In this document: positions 1-6,495 of the stretch, in pieces
Layout of the letters: every line of letters starts with the position of its first letter
Position numbering within the stretch: position 1 is the stretch's first letter
Assembly (NCBI GenBank): GCA_019420325.1
Contig: JAHZHK010000075.1
Location: forward strand, 1 to 13,674
Direction of reading: 5' to 3'
From: Coriobacteriaceae bacterium
GTDB taxonomy: Bacteria; Actinomycetota; Coriobacteriia; Coriobacteriales; UMGS124
Length of the DNA: 13,674 nt
Translations under genes and position numbers: made by a program
The notes under the pieces: generated by a model
Seen by the model: the letters and a program-made list of their open reading frames with translations, nothing else
Told to the model about the DNA's origin: nothing
Databases searched by the model: none

Positions 1-1
1 C

Positions 2-109
2 CGCATCTTTGACATGGGCCGCACCACGGTCAACATCACCGGCGACGCCAGTGCCGCCGTCGTGGTGAACAACCTCGAGAACAGGAAGGAAGCGCGCAAG
101 GCCGCATAA
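2..109 (+). CDS. C-terminal fragment of a dicarboxylate/amino acid:cation symporter (DAACS family)
   Basis: Only the last 35 codons are in the window, read in the frame that ends with TAA at 107-109. The fragment contains GRTTVNITGDASAAVVV. This matches the conserved segment near the C-terminal transmembrane helix of sodium/proton-coupled DAACS symporters (GltP, SstT and DctA relatives), where an R/T-rich stretch followed by N-x-x-G-D contributes to substrate and cation binding. A short basic tail (ENRKEARKAA) follows, as expected for a cytoplasmic C-terminus. The family would import C4-dicarboxylates, glutamate/aspartate or serine/threonine across the inner membrane; the fragment cannot tell which. 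A strong terminator follows directly, so this is the last gene of its transcript. The identification rests on one motif but that motif is distinctive. Confidence 0.75.
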   Translation, partial: RIFDMGRTTVNITGDASAAVVVNNLENRKEARKAA

Positions 110-140
110 ACCGCGCCTCTTCACAACGCATTTCAACAAC

Positions 141-188
141 GAAGCCCCGCCCGCTAGCTTCACGGCCAGCGGGCGGGGCTTCGTTTTT
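141..188 (+). terminator. Strong rho-independent terminator
   Basis: A perfect 15-bp GC-rich stem (141-155 paired with 168-182) with a 12-nt loop is followed by a T-run (184-188). It lies 32 nt after the symporter stop codon. On the minus strand the downstream tract is only GTTGTTG, so it may also stop the converging ABC operon, but less efficiently. Confidence 0.92.
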
Positions 189-215
189 GTGGAACGCACG
201 GGGATCAGGGGCGAC

Positions 216-243
216 CTCCCTACAGCGCAGAGGCGATGAGGCT
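216..243. repeat. 28-bp direct repeat, copy 1 (outside the gene)
   Basis: These 28 bases are identical to 297-324. Copy 2 covers the last codons, the stop and a few bases past the 3' end of the minus-strand ATPase gene (301-1056). Copy 1 therefore looks like a duplicated gene end lying 81 bp further downstream in that gene's direction. The 53 bp between the copies is unrelated sequence containing a small hairpin (274-279 with 284-289). Confidence 0.85.
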
Positions 244-296
244 GAGCTGGTAAACGGGCTCTTCCCGGCCCCCGAGGCACGATTGCCTCAAACATT

Positions 297-324
297 CTCC
301 CTACAGCGCAGAGGCGATGAGGCT
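297..324. repeat. 28-bp direct repeat, copy 2 (over the 3' end of the ATPase gene)
   Basis: This copy is identical to 216-243. On the minus strand it encodes the C-terminal residues SLIASAL, the TAG stop (301-303) and four bases beyond. The start-to-start distance between the copies is 81 bp. Confidence 0.85.
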
Positions 325-1056
325 TGCCGTATAGGAGTCGACCGGACTGGAGAGGACCTGATCGGTAGGGCCGACCTCCACGATGCGGCCCTCGCGCATA
401 ACGGCCACACGGTCGCAGAAGTCCTGGACGAGAGCGAGGTCATGGCAGATGAACAGCGCCGCCATGCCAAGCTCGGCATTGAGCTCACGCAACAGGGCCA
501 CCACCTGCGCCTGCACCGTGACGTCAAGTGCGCTCGTGGCCTCGTCGGCAATGAGAAGAGCGGGCTGCGCCGCCAATGCGCGGGCGATGGCGGCGCGTTG
601 GCACTGCCCGCCGCTCACCTGGTGGGGATAGCGATCGAGCAGCTCGCGCGCAAGACCGCATCGCTCAAAGAGCTCGCCGGCCCGGGCAAGCGCCTCACCC
701 TTCGACGCACCGGCGTTGCGCAGCCCCTCGGTAACCGACTGACCGAGCGTACGCCGCGGGTTAAACGAAGAGGACGGGTCCTGAAACACCATCTGCACCT
801 TGTGGGGACCACGCGCGGGTCCAGCGGCACCTTCACAAACTACAAAGTCCCCTGAGGAAGGCTTCAAGAATCCGGCCACGCACTTGGCAATCGTCGACTT
901 GCCGCAGCCAGACTCGCCCACAAGCCCCAGCACCTCGCCAGGCAACACGTCAAGCGAGACGCCGCGCACGACCTCGCGCACATGCTTGCCGCGGCCATAC
1001 GACAGGCCCAGGTTGCGCAGCGACACCACGGGCCCAGCGGAACATACCTCGCACAT
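301..1056 (-). CDS. Nickel/peptide-type ABC importer ATP-binding protein (NikE/DppF-like)
   Basis: This is a cytoplasmic ATPase of a family-5 (peptide/nickel) ABC importer, 251 aa. Walker A is GESGCGKST (47-55), the Q-loop is FQDP (Q92), the signature is VSGGQ (147-151), Walker B is LLIADE (167-172) and the switch histidine is H205 in FICHD. The residue after Walker B is Ala rather than the usual Pro (DEATSALD). The protein stops soon after the D-S-Y-T segment, so it lacks the long C-terminal extension of OppF/DppF and has NikE-like length. The ATG start sits 2 nt after the stop of the preceding ATPase gene and has a very strong Shine-Dalgarno (GAGGAGGGA) inside that gene's end. It is the last gene of the five-gene operon. 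Its 3' end is duplicated just downstream (216-243). The substrate is inferred only from family and length. Confidence 0.9.
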   Translation of the reverse strand: MCEVCSAGPVVSLRNLGLSYGRGKHVREVVRGVSLDVLPGEVLGLVGESGCGKSTIAKCVAGFLKPSSGDFVVCEGAAGPARGPHKVQMVFQDPSSSFNPRRTLGQSVTEGLRNAGASKGEALARAGELFERCGLARELLDRYPHQVSGGQCQRAAIARALAAQPALLIADEATSALDVTVQAQVVALLRELNAELGMAALFICHDLALVQDFCDRVAVMREGRIVEVGPTDQVLSSPVDSYTASLIASAL

Positions 1057-1058
1057 CG

Positions 1059-1898
1059 CTATTCCCTCCTCAGACGCGGTGCGGCAGCAACGAGGGCACG
1101 CGTGTATTCATCCGCCGGATCCGTGAGCACGCGCGCAACGGGGCCCTGCTCCACAACGCGCCCCTGACGCAGCACCACAACGTCGTCGCACAGGGCCTCT
1201 ACGAGCCTAAAGTTGTGCGTAACAAGCAGGATGGCGCACCCCAGGCGCGCATGCACATCGCGCAGAACGTCCACCACCTGGGCTTGCGTTGTCACATCAA
1301 GCGCGCTCGTAGGCTCGTCGGCAAGCAGGAGCCTGGGTTTCAGCATGAGCGCCACCGCGATGCCCACGCGCTGCGCCATACCGCCCGAAAGCTCATGCGG
1401 ATAAGCACGCGCCACCTTTGCCGGCTCGCGAATCCCCAGGCTCTCGAGAGTCTCGCAGAAGAGGGCCTCGCATGCGCGTCTGTCCATGCACGCATGGGGG
1501 CGCACTGCCTCCCACACCTGCACGTTCAGGCGGCGCACGGGGCAAAACGTGGCGGCGCTGTCTTGGAAAACGGTCGCCATTTCCTTGCCCCGCAGCTCGC
1601 GCAAGCGCAATGCGTTCATGCTTGCCACGTCTTCGCCCTGGTAGAGCACGTGCCCCGTCTGCACACGCATGTCGTCGTCGAGAAGACCCATGGCAGCCTT
1701 GAGCAGGGTGGTCTTGCCACTACCCGACTCACCCACAAGACCCACGATGCGCCCGGCCCCCACGGAGAAGCTCGCGCCCTCAACGACCATGCGACCGCCG
1801 CATGCGATACCCACGCCGTCATAGACAAGCACGGCACCCTGATACCCTGAGACCATCTCCTCGTTCTTCGCCGTCGACGAGTCGGGCGCTCCACGCAC
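1059..1898 (-). CDS. Nickel/peptide-type ABC importer ATP-binding protein (NikD/DppD-like)
   Basis: This is the first of two ATPases that would power the adjacent permease pair, 279 aa from a GTG start. Walker A is GESGSGKT (56-63), the Q-loop is FQD (Q112), the signature is LSGGM (170-174), Walker B is LLLADE followed by PTSALD (190 onward) and the switch histidine is H228. It ends soon after the segment PADEYTRALV, without the oligo-HPY C-terminal extension of OppD/DppD. That short form is typical of NikD. The GTG start is chosen because AGGGAGGGG lies about 7 nt upstream, overlapping the end of the binding-protein gene 15 nt away. An in-frame ATG at 1854-1856 (residue 15) is an alternative, since the protein before it has no recognisable homology. 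All catalytic motifs are intact. Confidence 0.9.
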   Translation of the reverse strand: MRGAPDSSTAKNEEMVSGYQGAVLVYDGVGIACGGRMVVEGASFSVGAGRIVGLVGESGSGKTTLLKAAMGLLDDDMRVQTGHVLYQGEDVASMNALRLRELRGKEMATVFQDSAATFCPVRRLNVQVWEAVRPHACMDRRACEALFCETLESLGIREPAKVARAYPHELSGGMAQRVGIAVALMLKPRLLLADEPTSALDVTTQAQVVDVLRDVHARLGCAILLVTHNFRLVEALCDDVVVLRQGRVVEQGPVARVLTDPADEYTRALVAAAPRLRRE

Positions 1899-1913
1899 GA
1901 TGCCGCCCCTCCC

Positions 1914-3491
1914 TTACGCCAGCGCGAGGCCGGCTGTGACCTCGTAGTAGTCGCACGGATGCGGGGCGATGCCGCTCACATTGGCACGCGAGACAATGCC
2001 CATGGTGAGATGCGAAGCGAACACATACGCGTCATCGTCGAGAATCACCTGCTGCATCTGTGTAGCAAGCTCAGCACGCTTGCCTGTGTCGAACTCCTCG
2101 GAGAGCTGCTCAGCCAAGGCGTCCAAGTCAGGATTGGAATATCCGCCGAAGTTCTTGGGAGCACCCGTCACACACGTGGCAAAGAAGAAATACTCGGGGT
2201 CACCGGTGGGCGCGGTGACAAGGGCACTCGCGTACACGTCCCAGGCAGAAGTGTCGGTGCGGATGCTCGTATGGTTGGCCGTGCAGTTGACCTCCACCTC
2301 AAAGCCGATCTCACCCAGGGAGAACTGGACGGACTCGGCAAGCAGCGGCAGCTCCTGCCTGCCGGGATAGGTGAGCCACACGATGTGCAGGCGCTGACCG
2401 TCCTTCTCGCGCACGCCATCACCGTCGGAATCGACCCAGCCGGCCTCCTCCAGCACCCGCTTTGCCTCCTCGGGGTCGTAGGCGGGAGCACTCACCGTGT
2501 CGTTGCCAAAAGCGAAGTTGCTCGGGAAGGCACCCGCCGCAGGGGCGCCGCGGCCGTTGAGCAGAACCTCGACAAAGCCCTCCTTGTCAATGCCCAGGGC
2601 AAGCGCATGGCGCACAGCGGGGTCGCTCATCACCGGCGAGGCATAATTGACCTGTGCAAAGAAGACGCGGCTCGTCTCGCAGCTCTCGATGTTGAACGAG
2701 GGATTCTCAAACAGTGCATAGCTCGCGTATGGAAGACCGTAGGACGCGTCGATCTGGCCGGCCTGGAGGGCCATGGTGAGCGTGTCGCCGTCGGTTATGG
2801 AACGCACGGCAACGTTTGCCAGCGACGGGGCGCCTCCCCAATAGTCGGCGTTTGCCACAAGCGCAATCTCGGTGTCACTCACCGACGTGGCGACAAAGGG
2901 CCCGGTGCCTGCGACATTGTTGTCAGCGGAAACGCCCGCCTGCATGTCGATGATGGCACCGTAGGGGTCGCACAGATAGTTGATGAGCGCAGGCTTGGGA
3001 CGCTTCGTGGTGATGGTAAGCGTCATGCCGTCGGCCTCGATGGCGTCGATCTCAAGGTCGAGCGGAGCCCTGTCATGCACGGCAAGCAGGTCGTCGAGGC
3101 ATTCCTTCACGGCCTGCGCGTCCATGGCGCGTCCGCTGGAGAAGCGCACGCCCTCGCGCAGCTTGATGACGACCGTGGTGTCATCCATGAACTCGTAGGA
3201 CTCGGCAAGCCAACTCTCGGGCTCCATCGAGTCGGAGAACTTGAAGAGCGTCTCGCCCACGCCGTAACGCACACAACTCCAGCCAGAGTAGTTGGCGTGG
3301 GGATTGAGTCCCACATCGTCCATCTCGGGGCCGTAGCCGGTGGTACCGTACGCGAACGTCGCGCCGTCAGCCAGGGCGCTGCACGGCGCCTGAGCGCCAA
3401 ACACGGATCGCCCGATGAGCGCGGCGACCCCCACACCGGCCCCCAAACCAACGAATCCCCTACGGGACAGACCCTTATCTGCGTGCGTCAC
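1914..3491 (-). CDS. Family-5 extracellular solute-binding protein (NikA/DppA-like) with Tat-type signal
   Basis: This is the periplasmic or surface ligand-binding subunit of the importer, 525 aa. The N-terminus carries a twin-arginine signal: LSRRGFVGLG (RR at 10-11), then a glycine/alanine-rich hydrophobic stretch, with a possible signal-peptidase site after ALA at about residue 41. There is no proper lipobox around Cys37. The mature part is typical SBP_bac_5: a GETLF segment near the N-terminus, LREGVRFSSGRAMDA, NYLCDPYGAIIDM, then GTGPF and NADYWGG. This family binds di/oligopeptides, nickel complexes or other metallophores. The sequence alone does not fix the ligand, although the short partner ATPases favour a nickel-type system. 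The GTG start overlaps the preceding permease stop (GTGA) and has AAAGGAAG upstream. Tat export suggests folding, perhaps with a cofactor or metal, before secretion; that is inference. Confidence 0.9.
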   Translation of the reverse strand: MTHADKGLSRRGFVGLGAGVGVAALIGRSVFGAQAPCSALADGATFAYGTTGYGPEMDDVGLNPHANYSGWSCVRYGVGETLFKFSDSMEPESWLAESYEFMDDTTVVIKLREGVRFSSGRAMDAQAVKECLDDLLAVHDRAPLDLEIDAIEADGMTLTITTKRPKPALINYLCDPYGAIIDMQAGVSADNNVAGTGPFVATSVSDTEIALVANADYWGGAPSLANVAVRSITDGDTLTMALQAGQIDASYGLPYASYALFENPSFNIESCETSRVFFAQVNYASPVMSDPAVRHALALGIDKEGFVEVLLNGRGAPAAGAFPSNFAFGNDTVSAPAYDPEEAKRVLEEAGWVDSDGDGVREKDGQRLHIVWLTYPGRQELPLLAESVQFSLGEIGFEVEVNCTANHTSIRTDTSAWDVYASALVTAPTGDPEYFFFATCVTGAPKNFGGYSNPDLDALAEQLSEEFDTGKRAELATQMQQVILDDDAYVFASHLTMGIVSRANVSGIAPHPCDYYEVTAGLALA

Positions 3492-4321
3492 GATGCACTT
3501 CCTTTCTTTTTAGGGTCGAGATAATCGCGGAGCGTGTCACCTAGCAGGTTGAACACGAGAACCGTCGCAAAGATTGCCAGACCCGGCGCAAGCACGCACC
3601 AGGGAGCTGTCTGCAGCATGCTACGTCCGTCACTCATCATCGAGCCCCACTCCGCCATGGGCGGTTGGGCACCCAGGCCCAGGTACGACAGACCCGCGAG
3701 CTCCATCATCATCGTGCCGATGTCAAGCACCGCGCATACCACGATGGGACCGGCGATGTTGGGCAGCACATGTCGCACGATGAGGGCAAGACCCTTCGTG
3801 CCCTGCATGCGAGCCGCCTGGATAAAAGAGGCGTCCCGCACCACAAGCGTCTGCGAGCGGGCGATGCGTGCAAACTTAGGCCAGCCTATGGCACACAGGG
3901 CGATAACGGCATTTTGTATTCCTCCGCCAAGAACACCGGCAACTGCCAGGGCAAACACAAGACCGGGAAACGCGAGGAACACGTCGGAGGTGCGCATGAG
4001 CAGTGTGTCAAGCACACCTGCCCGCCAGCCGGCGACCACTCCCACGGCCGTACCGATCAGCGTGACCACCGCAACGCACACGAGTGTGGAAGCAATGGAG
4101 GACTGCCCACCCATGATGACACGCGAAAGCATGTCACGCCCATAACGATCGGTTCCCAGAAGGTGCGCCTCGCCGGGAGCCTGCAGAGCCTCGCGCAGGT
4201 TCTGCGCATAGGGGTCGTAGGGGCAAAGGTGCTCGGCAAAAAGCGCAGCGAGTATAAGCATCACCGCGAGCGTGGCGAAAACCACCAGCTTGCGTGCGGT
4301 GACACTGGAGGGACGACTCAT
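3488..4321 (-). CDS. Nickel/peptide-type ABC importer permease (NikC/DppC-like)
   Basis: This is an inner-membrane permease subunit, 277 aa. After an N-terminal membrane helix it has the DppC/NikC-specific segment PYDPYAQ, then LLGTDRYGRDMLSRVIMGG. Further hydrophobic helices follow. The ATPase-contacting EAA loop is FIQAARMQGTKG followed by RHVLPN, and then the family motif GLSYLGLGAQPPMAEWG. The C-terminus is charged (DPKKKGSAS). It pairs with the upstream NikB-like permease. The ATG overlaps that gene's TGA (ATGA at 4318-4321) and has AGGAGGTGA 5 nt upstream, so the two permeases are probably translationally coupled and made in equal amounts. Its own stop overlaps the binding-protein start. 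Length and motif order are normal for the family. Confidence 0.92.
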   Translation of the reverse strand: MSRPSSVTARKLVVFATLAVMLILAALFAEHLCPYDPYAQNLREALQAPGEAHLLGTDRYGRDMLSRVIMGGQSSIASTLVCVAVVTLIGTAVGVVAGWRAGVLDTLLMRTSDVFLAFPGLVFALAVAGVLGGGIQNAVIALCAIGWPKFARIARSQTLVVRDASFIQAARMQGTKGLALIVRHVLPNIAGPIVVCAVLDIGTMMMELAGLSYLGLGAQPPMAEWGSMMSDGRSMLQTAPWCVLAPGLAIFATVLVFNLLGDTLRDYLDPKKKGSAS

Positions 4322-5283
4322 GCCTTCACCTCCTGGAGCCCCACACGCGGGTCAAGTGCGCGATACAGGATGTCGCTTACCAGGTTGACGAGAACATAGA
4401 TGATCGCCATCCACACGACGTAGGCCTGGATCATGGGGTAGTCGCGCATGGTGATGGAATCAACGGCAAGCTTGCCCACACCGTCCCACATAAAGATGGT
4501 CTCAACGATGGCCGTACCGCCCAGAAGGTCGCCGATAGACAGCGCCAGCAGCGTCACGATAAGGAGCATGCAGCTTTTGAGCACGCTCTTAAAGAGCACG
4601 GTGCGCCCGGCCACGCCACGCGAACGCGCCGCGGCAACATAGGGCTTTCCAAGCTCCTCGAGCACGGCGGCGCGAATCTGACGCGTGTACTTCGACACCA
4701 TCGCGATGGCCAACGTCGCCGTGGGCAGCACGAGCCCCGTGAGGTCCACGCCCGAGGCACTTATCGTCGGCATGGGAGAAATAACCGGCAGCCACCCCAA
4801 CACCAGGGCGAACACATATATGAGAAGCAACGCGACGAAGAAGTTCGGCAACGAGTTGCCCACGAAGCACGTGACGCGCACGATATAGTCAGCCGCCTTG
4901 TTGTGGTGGGTGGCTGAATACACCCCCAACGGCACGGAGATGACGAGCGTCGCGATGACGGAGCTCAGCGTGAGGAGGAGCGTGGCAGGCAGATGCTGCG
5001 CGAACGTGGCGAAGACGTCCTTACCGCTCACAAAGCTCGTACCCATGTCGCCATGCAAGAGCCCCGCAAGCCAAGAGAGATACTGCTCGATGAACGGGCG
5101 GTCCAAACCGAGCTCAGCCTTGCGCGCGTCGATGACCTCTTGTGTGACCGCGACGCCGGTGTTCTCGAGCATGGTGGTAACGTAGTCGCCACCGGCCAGC
5201 TGCATAAGCGCGAACGACAGAAACGTGATGCCCACAAGGATGGGGACAAGCTGTAGCAGGCGTTTTGCTATGAATTTGCCCAC
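4318..5283 (-). CDS. Nickel/peptide-type ABC importer permease (NikB/DppB-like), first gene of operon
   Basis: This is an inner-membrane permease subunit, 321 aa. It has the usual start of the family (KRLLQLVPILVGITFLSF, first helix), a periplasmic loop with LGLDRPFIEQYLSWL and GDMGTSF, then HLPATLLL, SVPLGV and NSLPNFF. The EAA loop is YVAAARSRGV. The late motif GGTAIVETIFMWDGVG is followed by MRDYPMIQ. Spacing and wording resemble NikB (for example HLPATL, PLG, PNF and WLP), which supports a nickel-type transporter, though DppB proteins share much of this. The GTG start at 5283 is chosen because it places the conserved N-terminus correctly and has GGGGTGGAG immediately upstream. The gene opens the operon and reads away from the BASS transporter gene. 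The promoter is at 5334-5362. Confidence 0.92.
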   Translation of the reverse strand: MGKFIAKRLLQLVPILVGITFLSFALMQLAGGDYVTTMLENTGVAVTQEVIDARKAELGLDRPFIEQYLSWLAGLLHGDMGTSFVSGKDVFATFAQHLPATLLLTLSSVIATLVISVPLGVYSATHHNKAADYIVRVTCFVGNSLPNFFVALLLIYVFALVLGWLPVISPMPTISASGVDLTGLVLPTATLAIAMVSKYTRQIRAAVLEELGKPYVAAARSRGVAGRTVLFKSVLKSCMLLIVTLLALSIGDLLGGTAIVETIFMWDGVGKLAVDSITMRDYPMIQAYVVWMAIIYVLVNLVSDILYRALDPRVGLQEVKA

Positions 5284-5333
5284 ACTCCACCCCGTGATTC
5301 AAATAGGCCATTGTGGCGTTAGTAATGGAAGGT

Positions 5334-5362
5334 AGCATAGAGTGTTACTTTTTGCTGGTCAA
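5334..5362 (-). promoter_or_regulatory. Sigma70-type promoter of the ABC operon
   Basis: On the minus strand TTGACC (5357-5362) and TATGCT (5334-5339) are separated by exactly 17 nt. The -35 matches consensus in 5 of 6 positions and the -10 in 4 of 6. It lies about 50 nt upstream of the GTG start of the first permease gene. It is embedded in the repeat cluster at 5341-5393. Confidence 0.65.
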
Positions 5363-5393
5363 GTGTTACTCCCGACGTACACAAAGTGCTACG
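5341..5393. promoter_or_regulatory. Three operator-like direct repeats around the ABC operon promoter
   Basis: AGTGTTACT occurs at 5341-5349 and again at 5362-5370, with a near copy AGTGCTACG at 5385-5393. The starts are 21 and 23 bp apart, about two helical turns. Relative to the minus-strand promoter, the first copy lies in the -35/-10 spacer, the second abuts the -35 box and the third is upstream. This arrangement suits a regulator binding cooperatively on one DNA face. The repeat does not resemble the known NikR site (GTATGA...TCATAC). The regulator is unknown and not encoded in the window. Confidence 0.5.
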
Positions 5394-5454
5394 CCCCATT
5401 CTCATGGCAAACGTGAAGAAATAGAGTTGCGCATAACGCTGAAAGCCAGAGTTC

Positions 5455-5460
5455 TATACT
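5455..5460 (+). promoter_or_regulatory. Likely -10 element for the BASS transporter gene
   Basis: TATACT matches the -10 consensus in 5 of 6 positions and lies 69 nt before the chosen ATG. No good -35 is seen at 16-18 nt. The block AAAGC-N8-TATACT also occurs before the LEA/EF-hand gene (11661-11679), which supports a real promoter with a non-classical upstream part. Confidence 0.4.
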
Positions 5461-5529
5461 GGCCGCCACTCGCTGGTCAAAGGGTCAACGAGCGTATCTG
5501 ACAGGTAAGCGGTGATTGTGGGGTACATT

Positions 5530-6489
5530 ATGAAAACGCTCGAAAAGATAAGCGGCTGGGCAGGAAAGTATATGGCGCTCATCGCCCTTCTTGTCGCCAT
5601 TATCGCGCTTGTCTTTCCCGACCCCGTCAAGGGCGTCATCAAGACCAGCTACGTCAACACGCTGCTGGGCATCGTCATGTTCGGCATGGGCATGACCCTC
5701 AAGCTCTCTGACTTCAAGGTCGTCTTCACCAAGCCCAAGGCTGTCATTACCGGCATCCTGTCGCAGTTCATCATCATGCCGCTGCTGGCATTTTTGCTCG
5801 TGAAGATTTTCAACCTCGACCCCGCGCTCGCCGTGGGCGTCATCCTCGTGGGCTCCTGCCCCGGCGGCACGAGCTCCAACGTCATGACCTACCTGGCCAA
5901 GGGCGATGTGGCCCTGTCCGTGGGCATGACGGCGTGCACCACCATTCTCGCCCCTGTCGTGACGCCCGCGCTTGTGCTTCTGCTCGGCGGCGCAACCATC
6001 AACGTGAGCTACGTCAGCATGCTCATGTCCATCGTGCAGGTCGTGCTCGTGCCTATCGTCCTGGGCTTCGTGATCAACCACTTCTTCGAGAAGTTCGCCC
6101 AGGCTTGCTCTAAGGTCCTGCCGCTCGTCTCCGTCATCGCCATTTGCCTCATCATCATGGCCGTCGTTGCCGCCAACGCCGCTAAGATCATGACCGTGGG
6201 CTGGCTCATCGTCGTTGTCGTCATGCTGCACAACCTCTGCGGCTACGCTCTGGGCTATGGCGTCGGCAAGGTCCTTGGCCTCAGCCGTGACCAGATGCGC
6301 ACGCTGTCCATCGAGGTCGGCATGCAGAACTCCGGCCTTGCCACCTCGCTTGCCACCGTGCACTTTGCCACCATGCCGCTGGCCGCTGTTCCTGGTACGG
6401 TTTTCAGCGTGTGGCATAACATCTCCGGCGCCATTTACGCTAACATCCTTGCCCGCACCGCAAAGGAAGAGCCGGCCGAGGAGAAGTAG
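5530..6489 (+). CDS. Bile acid:sodium symporter (BASS) family transporter
   Basis: This is an inner-membrane sodium-coupled secondary transporter of the BASS family, 319 aa from the chosen ATG, with about nine or ten hydrophobic helices throughout. Diagnostic motifs are GSCPGGTSSNVMTYLAKGD, which includes the helix-crossing region at the sodium site, and EVGMQNSGLATSLA, the second crossing region. Both are intact. The C-terminus is short and charged (KEEPAEEK). Bacterial members move bile acids, pantoate, 2-keto acids or other organic anions; the substrate cannot be read from the sequence. The ATG at 5530 is preferred over an in-frame GTG at 5512, because MKTLEKISGWAGKY is a typical BASS start and GGGG lies about 7 nt upstream. 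The gene is followed after 6 nt by the pseudouridine synthase gene and is divergent from the ABC operon. Confidence 0.92.
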   Translation: MKTLEKISGWAGKYMALIALLVAIIALVFPDPVKGVIKTSYVNTLLGIVMFGMGMTLKLSDFKVVFTKPKAVITGILSQFIIMPLLAFLLVKIFNLDPALAVGVILVGSCPGGTSSNVMTYLAKGDVALSVGMTACTTILAPVVTPALVLLLGGATINVSYVSMLMSIVQVVLVPIVLGFVINHFFEKFAQACSKVLPLVSVIAICLIIMAVVAANAAKIMTVGWLIVVVVMLHNLCGYALGYGVGKVLGLSRDQMRTLSIEVGMQNSGLATSLATVHFATMPLAAVPGTVFSVWHNISGAIYANILARTAKEEPAEEK

Positions 6490-6495
6490 GTTCGC

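Noticed and set aside
216..324. CRISPR-like repeat-spacer unit
   Set aside because: There are only two copies, one of them inside a coding sequence, and no cas genes or further repeats.
1959..3524. Long plus-strand open frame of 521 codons
   Set aside because: It lies antisense to the clear binding-protein gene. Its His/Gly/Val-rich content is a by-product of GC-rich codon bias on the other strand.
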